64,000 nt of DNA from assembly GCA_902601475.1 (NCBI GenBank), contig CACKNK010000005.1, positions 1-64,000 of the forward strand, given 5' to 3'. The notes below the pieces were generated by a model. It was not told the origin of the DNA. It did not search any database and saw nothing but the letters and a program-made list of their open reading frames with translations. The DNA is from an uncultured SAR86 cluster bacterium. Its GTDB lineage: Bacteria > Pseudomonadota > Gammaproteobacteria > Magnimaribacterales > D2472. The translations under genes were made by a program, and so were the position numbers. Positions 1-10,604 of the stretch are shown piece after piece. The first letter of the stretch is position 1. Each line of letters starts with the position of its first letter.

Positions 1-2
1 AA

Positions 3-398
3 GCTCATACAGATACTGACAGGGGAATTGTGATTCATCATTCAAGATGCAGACAGCTTTCAAAGAATCGAGATGACGCCTCAAGGTTCTTTTCAGCCAT
101 TTGGGGAGATAACCGGCAAGAGAGGTACTATCGAGCACAGATTAAGATAATTGGTGAAGATCGTCCTGGTAGCTTAGCGGATTTAGCTTCAGTCTTTGCA
201 AAAATGAACATCAATATATCCAATGCAAGAACAAGGGACCTTGATACTAAATTTACTGAATTCATGTTTGAGGGCGATGTTCTTAATTTGCAACATCTTC
301 AGGCCTTGATGAAAAAAATTAGATCAAAGAAATTTGTAAGTAGTTGTGTGAGAATCATTAACGATGCAAAGAGCAAAAATGAAAAAACAAATTATTAA
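3..398 (+). CDS. spoT: GTP pyrophosphokinase / ppGpp hydrolase, C-terminal ACT-domain fragment (5' truncated by window edge)
   Basis: RelA/SpoT C-terminal pattern (IVIHHSRCRQL...IIGEDRPGSLADLASVFAKMNINISNARTRD); frame open to window start; followed by ridA. Confidence 0.9.
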   Translation, partial: AHTDTDRGIVIHHSRCRQLSKNRDDASRFFSAIWGDNRQERYYRAQIKIIGEDRPGSLADLASVFAKMNINISNARTRDLDTKFTEFMFEGDVLNLQHLQALMKKIRSKKFVSSCVRIINDAKSKNEKTNY

Positions 399-765
399 AA
401 CTGAAAATGCACCTTCTGCTATTGGGCCATATAATCAAGCTGTAAAGGTAAGAAATACAGTTTACATCTCAGGACAAATTCCTCTTGATCATATCTCTGG
501 AAAATTAGTTGATTCATCATTTTCAGACCAAGTAAATAAAGTATTTGATAACTTAACAGCAATTGCTGCTGCAGCGGATTCAGACTTAAATCATGCAGTT
601 AAGATTACAATTTACTTATCAGAGTTATCAAAATTTGGTGAGGTAAATTCGATTATGGAAGCGAGGATGAATGCACCATATCCTGCTCGTGTAACCATTC
701 AGGCTGCAAAACTACCTCTAGATGCAGAAATAGAAATCGATGCTATTTTGGTAATACCAAATTAA
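379..765 (+). CDS. ridA: RidA family reactive intermediate/imine deaminase
   Basis: YjgF/RidA motifs (AIGPYNQAV, YISGQIPLD, PARVTIQAAKLPLDAEIEIDAI); start at 379 preferred over ORF start 364. Confidence 0.92.
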   Translation: MKKQIIKTENAPSAIGPYNQAVKVRNTVYISGQIPLDHISGKLVDSSFSDQVNKVFDNLTAIAAAADSDLNHAVKITIYLSELSKFGEVNSIMEARMNAPYPARVTIQAAKLPLDAEIEIDAILVIPN

Positions 766-766
766 A

Positions 767-1672
767 ATGAATTTAATCGATATTAAATCGCTAAATATAA
801 AAGAAATAGAAGACATTGTTTCGCTTGCATCTCAATTTAGGTCCGATTTAGGAGGGTTTAATCAGGAGCCTATCTATGCAGATAAAAAGGCAGCATTATT
901 ATTTTTTGAACCAAGCACCCGAACGAAATCTTCATTTGAAATAGCATTAATGAACCTTGGTGCCAGCTATATAGACATAAATCCAGATACTTCATCAATT
1001 GCTAAAGGAGAATCAGTTAGCGACACCATAGAAACTTTAGCTTTAATGGGAATACACCTTTTTATAATTAGGCATTCAGAACCTATAGTTAGTGATCTTG
1101 CAAATCAATATCCTGACCTTTCCTTTATAAATGCTGGAGCAGGAGCAGAGTCTCATCCAAGCCAAGCATTGACTGATTTATTAACAATCAAGGAATTCAA
1201 TAGAGAAATATCTCAAATGAACATTTCAATTATTGGTCACCTTGATCATTCAAGAGTAGCGAAATCTTTTGTTGAATTAACAAAAAAGCTTGGCTGTAAG
1301 ACCTTAAGATTTTCTGGACTTCCCGAATTATGTACTAATTTTATTGATTCTGATTTTGGTAAATTTGATCCTGATATGGATTCTGTTATTAAGGACTCTG
1401 ATTTAGTTATGGGATTGAGAATTCAAAAAGAAAGAATGCAAGATATCTTAAGCATTGATCATGCTGAATATGTAAGTAAATACCAATTGACTAAAGAAAG
1501 GCTAAAAAACGCTGCTGAGAATTTTCTTCTATTTCATCCGGGTCCAGTGAACTATGGGATAGAATTTAATGAAGAAATAGCTAATTTAGAAAATTGCAAG
1601 GTTTCACATCAAGTAGCAAATGGTGTAGGTCTCAGAATGGCAGTACTAGCTAAACTTTTTTCTGAGCAATAA
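767..1672 (+). CDS. pyrB: aspartate carbamoyltransferase catalytic subunit
   Basis: FEPSTRTKSSFE carbamoyl-phosphate motif; HPSQALTDLLTI; FHPGPVNYGIE. Confidence 0.93.
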   Translation: MNLIDIKSLNIKEIEDIVSLASQFRSDLGGFNQEPIYADKKAALLFFEPSTRTKSSFEIALMNLGASYIDINPDTSSIAKGESVSDTIETLALMGIHLFIIRHSEPIVSDLANQYPDLSFINAGAGAESHPSQALTDLLTIKEFNREISQMNISIIGHLDHSRVAKSFVELTKKLGCKTLRFSGLPELCTNFIDSDFGKFDPDMDSVIKDSDLVMGLRIQKERMQDILSIDHAEYVSKYQLTKERLKNAAENFLLFHPGPVNYGIEFNEEIANLENCKVSHQVANGVGLRMAVLAKLFSEQ

Positions 1673-2264
1673 TTTTTTCAACGCTTTCAACCGTAATTAA
1701 AGTACTTTGCTCAATCTCAATATTAACTTTTGATTTAACTGACAATTCGTCTAAATTTGTAATTTTTAATGTTTCAGGAATTAAGTGAATAGAAAAAGAA
1801 TTTTTATTCACCTTTCCAATAGTTAAGCTGCATCCATTGATACCAATGTATCCTTTATAAAAAATATATTTCATCATATTAGAAGGAAGGGTGATTAACA
1901 TATCTTTAGTTTGATTTGAAACTTTAGTTATTTTTGATACTGTGCCCTCACAATGGATGTGACCTGATAATAAATGGCCACCAATTTCAGTATTTACAGT
2001 CATTGAGCGCTCCAGATTAACTTTTGTATCATTTTTAATATGCTTAAGGTTTGTTAAGGACAGAGTTTCATCAATTACATCAAACTGGAGCATTTCAGAA
2101 CTACCTTTTTTTGAAGTAAGACAAACTCCATTGACTGCAACACTGGCGCCTTTCTTCAACCCTTTTAGAAATTTCTTTGAGCATTTAATTGAAATTGAGC
2201 TATAGCCCTTATTCGATTTAACGGAAGAAATAATACCTTGCTCGGTTACGATACCAGTAAACAT
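1650..2264 (-). CDS. ribE: riboflavin synthase alpha chain
   Basis: MFTGIVTEQG start, duplicated lumazine-binding domains (GASVAVNGVCLT, GYIGINGCSLTIG), GGHLLSGHI. Confidence 0.93.
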   Translation of the reverse strand: MFTGIVTEQGIISSVKSNKGYSSISIKCSKKFLKGLKKGASVAVNGVCLTSKKGSSEMLQFDVIDETLSLTNLKHIKNDTKVNLERSMTVNTEIGGHLLSGHIHCEGTVSKITKVSNQTKDMLITLPSNMMKYIFYKGYIGINGCSLTIGKVNKNSFSIHLIPETLKITNLDELSVKSKVNIEIEQSTLITVESVEKIIAQKKV

Positions 2265-2909
2265 CTAGGCTCCCCACTCATTTCGATAGCTTTCCATGCT
2301 ATCAATAAGTTCTGCTTGATCACTTTTTTTAAGGAACTTTATTAAATCATCAAGACAAATTACAGAGAGGACTTTAAGGTTATAGTTTTGTTCTAGCTCA
2401 AAGCTCGCAGATTTAGCTGATGTACCTTTTTCCTGTCTATTTAACCCAACTAAGATACCAGATGGCGTCGCATCATTTTCTAAAATTAAATCAATGGATT
2501 CCTTGGCAGCAGTTCCCGCTGAAAGCACATCATCAACTATAACAACATTCCCAGCAGGACTTTTACCAATAAACATCCCACCTTCACCATGATCTTTAAC
2601 TTCCTTTCTATTAAAACAAAGCGATAAAGAAGGATTGGTTTTTTTAAGATGCATACCCAACATGCTTCCAAAAATAGTACCTTTATAGGCAGGGCCAAAC
2701 AATTGATTGATGTCCGAACCGAATTCTAGAAACTTATGAGCAAATCCTTCGATGATGATGTTTATATCTGCATCAAAAAGTAATTTTGATGCGTTAAAAA
2801 AATACGGACTTTGTCTGCCAGATTTTAGGGTGAACGTTCCAAATTCTAATGCACCTACACGCATGGCTTCATTAATAAAGCTAATTTGATAATCTTTTAA
2901 TTGAGACAT
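2265..2909 (-). CDS. pyrE: orotate phosphoribosyltransferase
   Basis: [21 protein letters not shown] motif [13 protein letters not shown]; next to rph. Confidence 0.95.
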   Translation of the reverse strand: MSQLKDYQISFINEAMRVGALEFGTFTLKSGRQSPYFFNASKLLFDADINIIIEGFAHKFLEFGSDINQLFGPAYKGTIFGSMLGMHLKKTNPSLSLCFNRKEVKDHGEGGMFIGKSPAGNVVIVDDVLSAGTAAKESIDLILENDATPSGILVGLNRQEKGTSAKSASFELEQNYNLKVLSVICLDDLIKFLKKSDQAELIDSMESYRNEWGA

Positions 2910-3610
2910 TTTTTCTGAAGCTCGATCAAATGGCTAATCCCTTTTTTCCCAATATCTAGCATCTGCTCAAGTTGCTCATTTGAAAATGGTTTCTCCTCAG
3001 CAGTGCCTTGTATTTCAATGATGCCATTATCTTCATCCATGACTAAATTAAGATCAGTTTCAGCTGAAGAGTCCTCTGTATACTCAAGATCTAAAATAGG
3101 CTGGTCGTTAAGGAGGCCAATGGAGATGGCAGCAACATGTTTTTTTATAGCCCTATGATCCTTTAATTTATTTTGAATTGCAGAAAATAAAGCAATGCAG
3201 CCTCCGGTAATTGAGGCAGTGCGGGTTCCCCCATCAGCTTGAATCACATCACAGTCTATTGTGATGGTGTGATCTTTTAAATATTCCAAGTTAACACTTT
3301 GTCGGAGAGATCTACCGATAAGTCTCTGAATTTCTTGTGTTCTGCCGCTTTGTTTTCCTCGGGCAGCCTCTCTTCCCATCCTCTCATGAGTTGATCTTGG
3401 AAGCATGCCATACTCAGCTGTTATCCATCCCTCATTGCTATTTTTCATCCATCTGGGTACAGAATTTTCAATTGATGCAGTGCAAATCACATGAGTATTT
3501 CCAAACTTAATTAATGCAGATCCTTCAGCATTACTAATGATGCCTGTTTCAACATTGACGTCTCTAAGCTGGTCAAAAGCTCTGTCATTTGATCTTTTCA
3601 TGAGAAGCAT
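2897..3610 (-). CDS. rph: ribonuclease PH
   Basis: [48 protein letters not shown]. Confidence 0.95.
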   Translation of the reverse strand: MLLMKRSNDRAFDQLRDVNVETGIISNAEGSALIKFGNTHVICTASIENSVPRWMKNSNEGWITAEYGMLPRSTHERMGREAARGKQSGRTQEIQRLIGRSLRQSVNLEYLKDHTITIDCDVIQADGGTRTASITGGCIALFSAIQNKLKDHRAIKKHVAAISIGLLNDQPILDLEYTEDSSAETDLNLVMDEDNGIIEIQGTAEEKPFSNEQLEQMLDIGKKGISHLIELQKKCLN

Positions 3611-3654
3611 TATATCCTTTATAATTCTTTAATCATTCATTGGAATTAATTAGT

Positions 3655-5091
3655 ATGAAAAATCATTTATTTTTAGCTTTCTCTATGCTTCTAATTTACT
3701 CATGCTCAGAGGATGTCGAAGTATCTCAATCCAGCACAACTGATGCTCCAGCAAAATCTACTTCATTAGATAGAGACCCATTTGAATCTAACTACAAACC
3801 GCTCGAATCGGAGAGAACACTGATTAAGTCTGTAAATCTTTATGATGGGCTCGGTAATGAATATTCAAACTTTGATGTACTTTTTGACGATGGCATCATT
3901 TTGGAGATAGGAAAAGATATCGTTGATAACAATGCAACGATTATTGATGCTAGGGGCAAATGGTTAACTCCTGGACTTATTGATATTCATTCGCACATGG
4001 GTGTTTATCCAGCACCAAGTGTAAGAACAAGCTCAGATGGAAATGAGGCAACCAGCCCTAATACGGCTGAGGTTTGGGCTGAACACTCTGTTTGGTCACA
4101 GGATCCTCAATTTTCTCTAGCATTAAAAGGTGGTGTTACTGCTTTTCATGTGCTGCCTGGTTCTGCAAATCTGTTTGGTGGTCGCGGGGCAACTTTTAAG
4201 AATATTCCTAGAAACATAATTCATGATATGAAATTTCCTGGTGCTCCTCACTCATTAAAGATGGCTTGTGGTGAAAACCCAAAGAGAGTTTACGGCAATC
4301 GAGGGTCAGCACCTTCAACCAGGATGGGTAATATGGCAGGCTACAGAAATGCATGGATCAGCGCAGTCGATTATCAAAAACGTCAGAATGAATATATTAA
4401 AAAGTCAGATGAAGCTAAAGAGCTAGTTGATCCCCCTAGAAGGAACCTAGAGCTTGATACTCTTGCAGGGGTATTAGAGGGTGAGATATTAGTTCAAAAT
4501 CATTGCTATAGAGCTGACGAGATGGCAAATATGATTGAATTATCCAAGGAGTTTAATTATAAAATCACCGCATTCCATCATGCAGTTGAAGCTTATAAAA
4601 TTGCAGACCTGCTGGCAGATGAGGGAATCTGTGGTGCTTTATGGGCAGACTGGTGGGGCTTTAAACATGAGGCTTATGATATGGTCCCAGCAAATATTGC
4701 TATTGTAGATCAAGCAAGGGGAGGTCAAGGTTGTGCAATTGTTCATTCCGATGATGAGGTTGGTATTCAACACCTAAATCAGGAAGCAGCAAAAGCTTTA
4801 TCTGCAGGATTGAGGGCTGGATATGAAATTACTAAGGCCCGTGCTATGAGATGGATAACTAGCAATCCAGCAAAAGCAGCAGGTATTTTAGATCAAACCG
4901 GTACCATAGAAATTGGGAAAGATGCTGACCTTGTGATTTGGAATAAGAATCCTTTTAGCGTTTATGCTTTGACCGAATATGTATTTGTTGATGGAGCAAA
5001 GGCCTTCGTAAGAGGTGAAAAAGAACTTCAGCCAGTAACTGATTTTGATTTAGGCATTATTAATCCGTCAGATGAGAGGGCCTCACTATGA
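3655..5091 (+). CDS. amidohydrolase family lipoprotein (imidazolonepropionase-like)
   Basis: Lipobox-like LLIYSC; metal motif GLIDIHSHMGV (HxH); C-terminal GKDADLVIWNKNPF. Confidence 0.85.
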   Translation: MKNHLFLAFSMLLIYSCSEDVEVSQSSTTDAPAKSTSLDRDPFESNYKPLESERTLIKSVNLYDGLGNEYSNFDVLFDDGIILEIGKDIVDNNATIIDARGKWLTPGLIDIHSHMGVYPAPSVRTSSDGNEATSPNTAEVWAEHSVWSQDPQFSLALKGGVTAFHVLPGSANLFGGRGATFKNIPRNIIHDMKFPGAPHSLKMACGENPKRVYGNRGSAPSTRMGNMAGYRNAWISAVDYQKRQNEYIKKSDEAKELVDPPRRNLELDTLAGVLEGEILVQNHCYRADEMANMIELSKEFNYKITAFHHAVEAYKIADLLADEGICGALWADWWGFKHEAYDMVPANIAIVDQARGGQGCAIVHSDDEVGIQHLNQEAAKALSAGLRAGYEITKARAMRWITSNPAKAAGILDQTGTIEIGKDADLVIWNKNPFSVYALTEYVFVDGAKAFVRGEKELQPVTDFDLGIINPSDERASL

Positions 5092-6320
5092 AAAAACTTA
5101 GCTTTTTAATAGTACTTTTATCCATAAATGTTTCAGCCAATTCCATTCTCATTAAATCTGGCCAAATCAATGATGGACTTGGAAATAGTTTCATTGGCGA
5201 TATCCTTATTGTCGATGAAAAGATTGTAGAAGTTGGGAAGTTTCTTAATTCCCCATCAGCAAAAATTATTGAAGCAAAAGGCAAGCCAGTTACTCCTGGA
5301 TTAATCTCGCCCATAAGCAATATTGGAGTAGTTGAAATAAATGCTTTGGATGTTACCAATGATGATTCGCCAGATTTTTTTGGTCCTGGCTTCAGTGTTT
5401 TCAATGCATTTAATCCGCACTCAACTCTGATTCCGTGGAATAGAAGTAATGGTGTTACATCATCAATTTCCACACCTGGATATTCAAGTCAGATTTTTAA
5501 AGGCATGGGATCCTTTTATTTGCTTGATGGAGATATAGACATCACTGGCAATGCAGATGTGGCGATGTACGCAAGGCTTGGTGCAATAGGGGGATCTAGA
5601 GCAGAAACCATTCAGATTATGGAATCAATGTTTGAGCTAGCCTTAAACAAAGATGAATTGGAGTTAGAAGAATTATTAGGTACAACATTTGCAAGCTCTA
5701 TGGATATGCAACTACAAGACATTCAAGCTCTTTCCAGAGTTGTAAATAGAGAAATCCCATTGGTATTGGAAGTAAATAGAGCCATTGATATCCTTCAAGC
5801 TTTGCGACTTAAAAATGATTATGATCTTGAATTAGTGCTAATGAGTGTAGAGGAAGCACCATTGGTTTTAGATCAGATTCTGGCATCAGGGGTCTCAGTA
5901 ATTATTGATCCTATGGATAATATTCCGGATTCATTTGATGAGTTAGCTTCAAATATTAAGTTGGGTGGAATTTTAAGTAATGCTGGCATCAAGGTCATGT
6001 TTAGTACCCAAAGGAGCCACAATTATCATTTAATGAGGCAAGGAGCTGGGAATGCGGTGGCACATGGCATGACTTATCAAGCAGGTATTTCTGGAATGAC
6101 TAGCATTGTTGCTGATGTTTTTAATATTCAAGATAGAGGCTCCATTAAAGATGGTTACTTTGCAGATATAGTAATTTGGAGCGAAGATCCCTTAGAGCCC
6201 TCAGCTTATCCAACAACAGTGATTATAAATGGATCTGAAATCAGTTTGGAAACTCGCGCTTCAAGATTAACCGAAAGGTATACAGACAAAAGGGATATAC
6301 CCTCATCCTATAAGCACTAA
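5088..6320 (+). CDS. secreted amidohydrolase-fold protein lacking the HxH motif
   Basis: Signal peptide; PVTPGLISPISNIGV replaces PGxxDxHxH; C-terminal DGYFADIVIWSEDPLEPSAYPTTVIING; ATGA overlap with upstream amidohydrolase. Confidence 0.8.
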   Translation: MKKLSFLIVLLSINVSANSILIKSGQINDGLGNSFIGDILIVDEKIVEVGKFLNSPSAKIIEAKGKPVTPGLISPISNIGVVEINALDVTNDDSPDFFGPGFSVFNAFNPHSTLIPWNRSNGVTSSISTPGYSSQIFKGMGSFYLLDGDIDITGNADVAMYARLGAIGGSRAETIQIMESMFELALNKDELELEELLGTTFASSMDMQLQDIQALSRVVNREIPLVLEVNRAIDILQALRLKNDYDLELVLMSVEEAPLVLDQILASGVSVIIDPMDNIPDSFDELASNIKLGGILSNAGIKVMFSTQRSHNYHLMRQGAGNAVAHGMTYQAGISGMTSIVADVFNIQDRGSIKDGYFADIVIWSEDPLEPSAYPTTVIINGSEISLETRASRLTERYTDKRDIPSSYKH

Positions 6321-6763
6321 TTGGATAGGGATGATTTAACAATTTGACTTACAAGACCCATATCAGCTTTGCCTTGTAATTCAGATTTGATGGCACCCAT
6401 AACTTTACCCATATCTTGCATCGAGGATGCTTGGGTTGAGTTAACAGCAGCTTCAACAATTTCGCGAATTTTATCTTCAGAAAGCTGCTCTGGTAGGTAC
6501 TGCTTGATGACCTCTAGTTGATCTTTCTCTTTAGAAGCCAAGTCATCCCGACCGCCCTTTGTGAATTGTTCTATAGAGTCTTTTCGCTGTTTGACCATCT
6601 TGTTAATGATTGACAGCACGACCTCATCGGTTGCTTCAGTTTTTTTATCAATTTGATAGCGCTTAATTTCAGCAAGTAGCATTCTGAGTGTATCTCTTTC
6701 AAGCGCTCGCTTTTCAAGCATTGCACTTTTAATGTCTTGATTAATTTGATCTAGTAGGGACAA
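6317..6763 (-). CDS. GatB/YqeY domain-containing protein
   Basis: LRMLLAEIKRYQIDK, QLPEQLSEDKI-like YLPEQLSEDKIREIV; adjacent to rpsU. Confidence 0.92.
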   Translation of the reverse strand: MSLLDQINQDIKSAMLEKRALERDTLRMLLAEIKRYQIDKKTEATDEVVLSIINKMVKQRKDSIEQFTKGGRDDLASKEKDQLEVIKQYLPEQLSEDKIREIVEAAVNSTQASSMQDMGKVMGAIKSELQGKADMGLVSQIVKSSLSN

Positions 6764-6982
6764 TTATCTGTAGGACCTTTGACGCGAAAAAGAAAATTTT
6801 CTATTTGATTTATGGGCACGTTTCTTTGCTGCAGCCATTTTTCTTTTTCTCATCTCAGTTGGTTTTTCATAAAATTCACGTTTACGAATTTCAGGAACAA
6901 TTCCTGCTTTTTCGCAAGCACGTTTAAATTTTCGAAGACCAACGTCAAAGTATTCTGTGTCTTTTATTTTGATTGAAGGCAT
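6764..6982 (-). CDS. rpsU: 30S ribosomal protein S21
   Basis: [44 protein letters not shown]. Confidence 0.97.
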   Translation of the reverse strand: MPSIKIKDTEYFDVGLRKFKRACEKAGIVPEIRKREFYEKPTEMRKRKMAAAKKRAHKSNRKFSFSRQRSYR

Positions 6983-7034
6983 AATTAAGATGCGTAGTTT
7001 ATGCTTTTTGGCATACTATTGCAAAGAAAAAATT

Positions 7035-8045
7035 ATGGTTACTTTAGGAATTGAAACTTCATGCGATGAGACGGCTATTGCTCTTTATGACAGCAATTCT
7101 TCACAAATAATTGCTGAAAAAGTTTATTCTCAAATTGATTTACATGCAGCTTATGGGGGTGTGGTCCCTGAACTTGCATCTCGTGATCACTGCGCCAAGA
7201 TTATCAACGTTTTGGATCAGTGCTTTGCAGATTACGATTTAAAAAATATCGATCAAATTGCATATACTGCTGGACCAGGACTAATTGGCGCACTTCTAAT
7301 CGGTGAGAATTTAGCACACGGTCTCTCAATCAGTCTTAATAAACCGGTTGTGCCTATTAATCACTTAGAGGCTCATTTACATGCTCCAAAAATTGATCAA
7401 GGCATTCATTTGGATTTGCCATTCATTACTTTATTGGTTTCAGGCGGTCATAGTATGATCATTAAAGTCAATAAGCTTGGTGATTATAAATTATTAGGTG
7501 ACACAAGAGATGATGCAGTAGGTGAGGCCTTTGATAAGGTTGCTAAGTTGTTAAATCTTGGTTATCCAGGAGGACCAATTCTTGAGAAAATTGCTATGCA
7601 AGGAGATAGCTCATCTTTTTCTTTTCCACAACCGATGGCTCATTCTAATGATTGTGATATGAGTTTTAGCGGTTTAAAGACAGCCGTTTTATATGCCGTT
7701 GAAAAGTTATCCACCATATCTGATCAGCATCAGGCAGACATCGCTGCATCCTTTCAAGAGTCAGCAACTGAAATTCTTGTTAAAAAGATTGACTTCGCTT
7801 TATCAAAAAATCCTGTCAGAGATATTGTCTTGGCTGGGGGGGTAGCAGCCAATAAACTACTAAGATCAAAAATGGATTCTCTTGCTGATAAAAAAAATAT
7901 TAATCTGCATTACCCACCCCTTCGACATTGCACAGATAATGCGGCAATGGTTGCTTATCTAGGCTCATTATATTCTGAGATTTCATCATATAATTTAGTC
8001 TCATTGGTTAGACCTAGATGGCCACTGCATGAGTTAAAACTATGA
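7035..8045 (+). CDS. tsaD: tRNA N6-threonylcarbamoyladenosine synthase catalytic subunit TsaD
   Basis: LGIETSCDETAIALYD; HxxxH metal motif NHLEAHLHA; divergent from rpsU as in other gammaproteobacteria. Confidence 0.96.
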   Translation: MVTLGIETSCDETAIALYDSNSSQIIAEKVYSQIDLHAAYGGVVPELASRDHCAKIINVLDQCFADYDLKNIDQIAYTAGPGLIGALLIGENLAHGLSISLNKPVVPINHLEAHLHAPKIDQGIHLDLPFITLLVSGGHSMIIKVNKLGDYKLLGDTRDDAVGEAFDKVAKLLNLGYPGGPILEKIAMQGDSSSFSFPQPMAHSNDCDMSFSGLKTAVLYAVEKLSTISDQHQADIAASFQESATEILVKKIDFALSKNPVRDIVLAGGVAANKLLRSKMDSLADKKNINLHYPPLRHCTDNAAMVAYLGSLYSEISSYNLVSLVRPRWPLHELKL

Positions 8046-8389
8046 AAGATACGATATACATAAGAGATCTAAGAGTTGAAACCATCATTGGAATCTTTGG
8101 CTGGGAAAGAGAGGTTAGGCAGCAAATCAGCATGGATTTAGATTTTGAATTTGATGTCTCAGTACCTGGTAAAAGTGATTCAATTGACGATACTTTGGAT
8201 TACAAAAAAATAACCAAGTCTTTAATTGCTTTTATTGAGAGCTCCGACTATAAATTAATTGAAGCCTTGGGTGAGGGCATAGTGGATCATTTAAAATCTA
8301 AATTCGGCATTAAAAAGGTTAAGCTTAGGCTCTCGAAACCGGGAGCATTAAGGTTTTCTAAAGATGTCGGTATTATGATTGAGAGATGA
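8042..8389 (+). CDS. folB: dihydroneopterin aldolase
   Basis: IYIRDLRVETIIGIFGWEREVRQ; DTLDYKKITK; KLRLSKPGALRFSKDVG. Confidence 0.93.
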   Translation: MKDTIYIRDLRVETIIGIFGWEREVRQQISMDLDFEFDVSVPGKSDSIDDTLDYKKITKSLIAFIESSDYKLIEALGEGIVDHLKSKFGIKKVKLRLSKPGALRFSKDVGIMIER

Positions 8390-8832
8390 AGTCTTTTTTT
8401 CTTTCTTTGGGCAGCAACATAGATCCAATTTCTAACCTGAATTCAGCCATTAATCATTTAAAAAATATTGGTATAGAAATTAGCTGTTCAAACTTTTATA
8501 AATCACCCTCTGAAGGATTTGAGGGAGAGGACTTTATTAACTGCGCTTTAGGTATTAAAAGCAAACTAGACTTCGATGATTTAAATAAAGAATTAAAAAA
8601 AATAGAAAATCTTCTTAAGCGTGATAGATCCCAGCCGAAATTTAGTTCTAGGACCATAGATATTGATATTATTTTAGTTGTTGCAGATGATGATATTAAA
8701 TTTGTTAGTGATGAGCTCGAAAAATATAATTTCGTTGGAATTCCGATTAATGAAATTATTTCACCACATATATCGGACAAGCTCAGCATCAATCAAGATG
8801 ACTCAAATTTAGAAAAAGTAACTACAGATTGA
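8386..8832 (+). CDS. folK: 2-amino-4-hydroxy-6-hydroxymethyldihydropteridine pyrophosphokinase
   Basis: FLSLGSNIDPISNL; SRTIDIDIILV motif. Confidence 0.9.
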   Translation: MKSFFLSLGSNIDPISNLNSAINHLKNIGIEISCSNFYKSPSEGFEGEDFINCALGIKSKLDFDDLNKELKKIENLLKRDRSQPKFSSRTIDIDIILVVADDDIKFVSDELEKYNFVGIPINEIISPHISDKLSINQDDSNLEKVTTD

Positions 8833-9876
8833 TTAACCGTACTCTTTTAGTACATTATTCCAGGCTGCCTCAGAGAGAGGGTAGACTTGCATGCCTCTCT
8901 CTTCTGCATGCTTGCTTGTAGCTGTGCCATCTCTAACTCTACCTAGGATACCTTGCAGGATAGCGGCGATTTTGAATATATTAAAGATAATGTAAAACTC
9001 CCAGTGCTTGTTAAGATCTTTTCCAGTTCTCATGGCATACATATCCATGTACTCCTTCTCTGATGGAATTCCAGACTCTTTACAGTACTTCTCATCCTGG
9101 AGTTGTGGGAGGGTTCTCCAATTAAGACAATGATAATTAAAATCTGCGATGGGATGTCCAAGCGTTGATAACTCCCAATCAAGGACGCCGATCACCTCGT
9201 GATTATCATTGAAGATCATGTTATCTAAACGGTAGTCCCCATGAACAATAGATGTTTCATCATCATCAGGAATATTTTTTGGCAACCATTCTATTAAATT
9301 GTTCATGGCCTCTATATCATCGGTTTGTGATGCAAGATATTGCTTTGTCCAAGTCGAAACTTGACGAGCAACGTAGTTGCCATGTTTGCCATAATCACCG
9401 AGACCAATGGATTCAAAATTTACCTGATGCAATGCACTGATAACTTTATTTTTACTATCATAAATTGCCCTTCTGATTTTTGGATTAAAGTCCTCAAGCA
9501 GTAAATCCCAATAAATATTTCCATCCAAAAATTCCATGACAAAGAATGATGTACCAATAATATTTTCATCTTCACACAGACCAAATGTCCTAGGGACTGG
9601 CACATCAGTAGAATTTAATGCAGTTATAACCTTATATTCCCTATCTACCGCATGAGCAGAAGGTAATAATTTTCCGGGTGGCTTTCTTCTGAGAACAAAC
9701 TTTTTATTAGCAGTTGTAATTTTGTAAGTGGGATTGGATTGGCCACCTCTAAATTGTTCAATTTTTTCAATGGAACCAAATTCAGAAAGATTTTTTGAAA
9801 ACCAATCATGCAAACCTTGCTCGTCAAATTTTAGCTTCTGATCAACAGCTTTAGTACCTGAAAATAAATCATCCAT
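8833..9876 (-). CDS. phosphotransferase family protein (ACAD10/APH-like)
   Basis: FRGGQSNPTYKI, RRKPPGKLLPSAHAVDREY, IVHGDYRLDNMIFN, GVLDWELSTLGHP. Confidence 0.9.
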   Translation of the reverse strand: MDDLFSGTKAVDQKLKFDEQGLHDWFSKNLSEFGSIEKIEQFRGGQSNPTYKITTANKKFVLRRKPPGKLLPSAHAVDREYKVITALNSTDVPVPRTFGLCEDENIIGTSFFVMEFLDGNIYWDLLLEDFNPKIRRAIYDSKNKVISALHQVNFESIGLGDYGKHGNYVARQVSTWTKQYLASQTDDIEAMNNLIEWLPKNIPDDDETSIVHGDYRLDNMIFNDNHEVIGVLDWELSTLGHPIADFNYHCLNWRTLPQLQDEKYCKESGIPSEKEYMDMYAMRTGKDLNKHWEFYIIFNIFKIAAILQGILGRVRDGTATSKHAEERGMQVYPLSEAAWNNVLKEYG

Positions 9877-10604
9877 CAGCCAATTGATCTCCCACCATCT
9901 ACATTGATTGTTTGACCTGTAATATAAGGCGAATTAATTAAAAATAAAACTGCCTCAGCTATATCTTTTTCATTTCCCATTCTGTTAAGTGGGATTTTTC
10001 TAAGTATTTTCTTTTTTACATCCTCAGACCATTCAACACCTGGTGGCTCTAATATTGCACCTGGTGCTACAGCATTTACTTTTATGGCAGGAGCAAGATC
10101 TCTTGCAAATACTTTGGTAATAGCCTCAAGACCAGCTTTAGCAGCAATGTAAATGGCATGATTAGGCAAACCTTTTTCAATATTCATATCAGTAATATTA
10201 ATAATATTGCCATGATTTTTCTTGAGCTCATCAGCCAAGCCATCAATTAAAAAAAGCGGTGCTTTTAGATTACTATTAATTAATTTTTCCCAATTGTTTT
10301 CATTTATTTCCCCAAGCGGGGTAGGGAAGAATGTTGAGGCATTATTGATAAGAGCATCAACTCTTGAATGCCATTTAATGGTCTGGGCTATCAACCTTTT
10401 TACATCTTCTGCATTATCAAGATCGGCTTGTATCAATTGAACTGAATTATCTCTTCGCTTATTCATTTCATTTGCAAACAGTTCAGCCTCAGGCTGGGAG
10501 GAGCGATAATGGATAATTAAATCCCAATCCTCACTCCATAGGAGTTTAGCAATTTCCAAGCCAATTCTCTTGGCACCACCAGTGATCAGCGCAACTTTAT
10601 TCAT
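9876..10604 (-). CDS. folM: SDR oxidoreductase, dihydromonapterin/pteridine reductase-like
   Basis: TGGAKRIGLEIAK, NNASTFFPTPLGEI, YIAAKAGLEAITK, GQTINVDGG; next to folate genes. Confidence 0.75.
   Translation of the reverse strand: MNKVALITGGAKRIGLEIAKLLWSEDWDLIIHYRSSQPEAELFANEMNKRRDNSVQLIQADLDNAEDVKRLIAQTIKWHSRVDALINNASTFFPTPLGEINENNWEKLINSNLKAPLFLIDGLADELKKNHGNIINITDMNIEKGLPNHAIYIAAKAGLEAITKVFARDLAPAIKVNAVAPGAILEPPGVEWSEDVKKKILRKIPLNRMGNEKDIAEAVLFLINSPYITGQTINVDGGRSIG

Noticed and set aside
5060-5473. 137-aa minus-strand ORF overlapping the second amidohydrolase
   Set aside because: Antisense shadow of a well-supported CDS; no domain signature.
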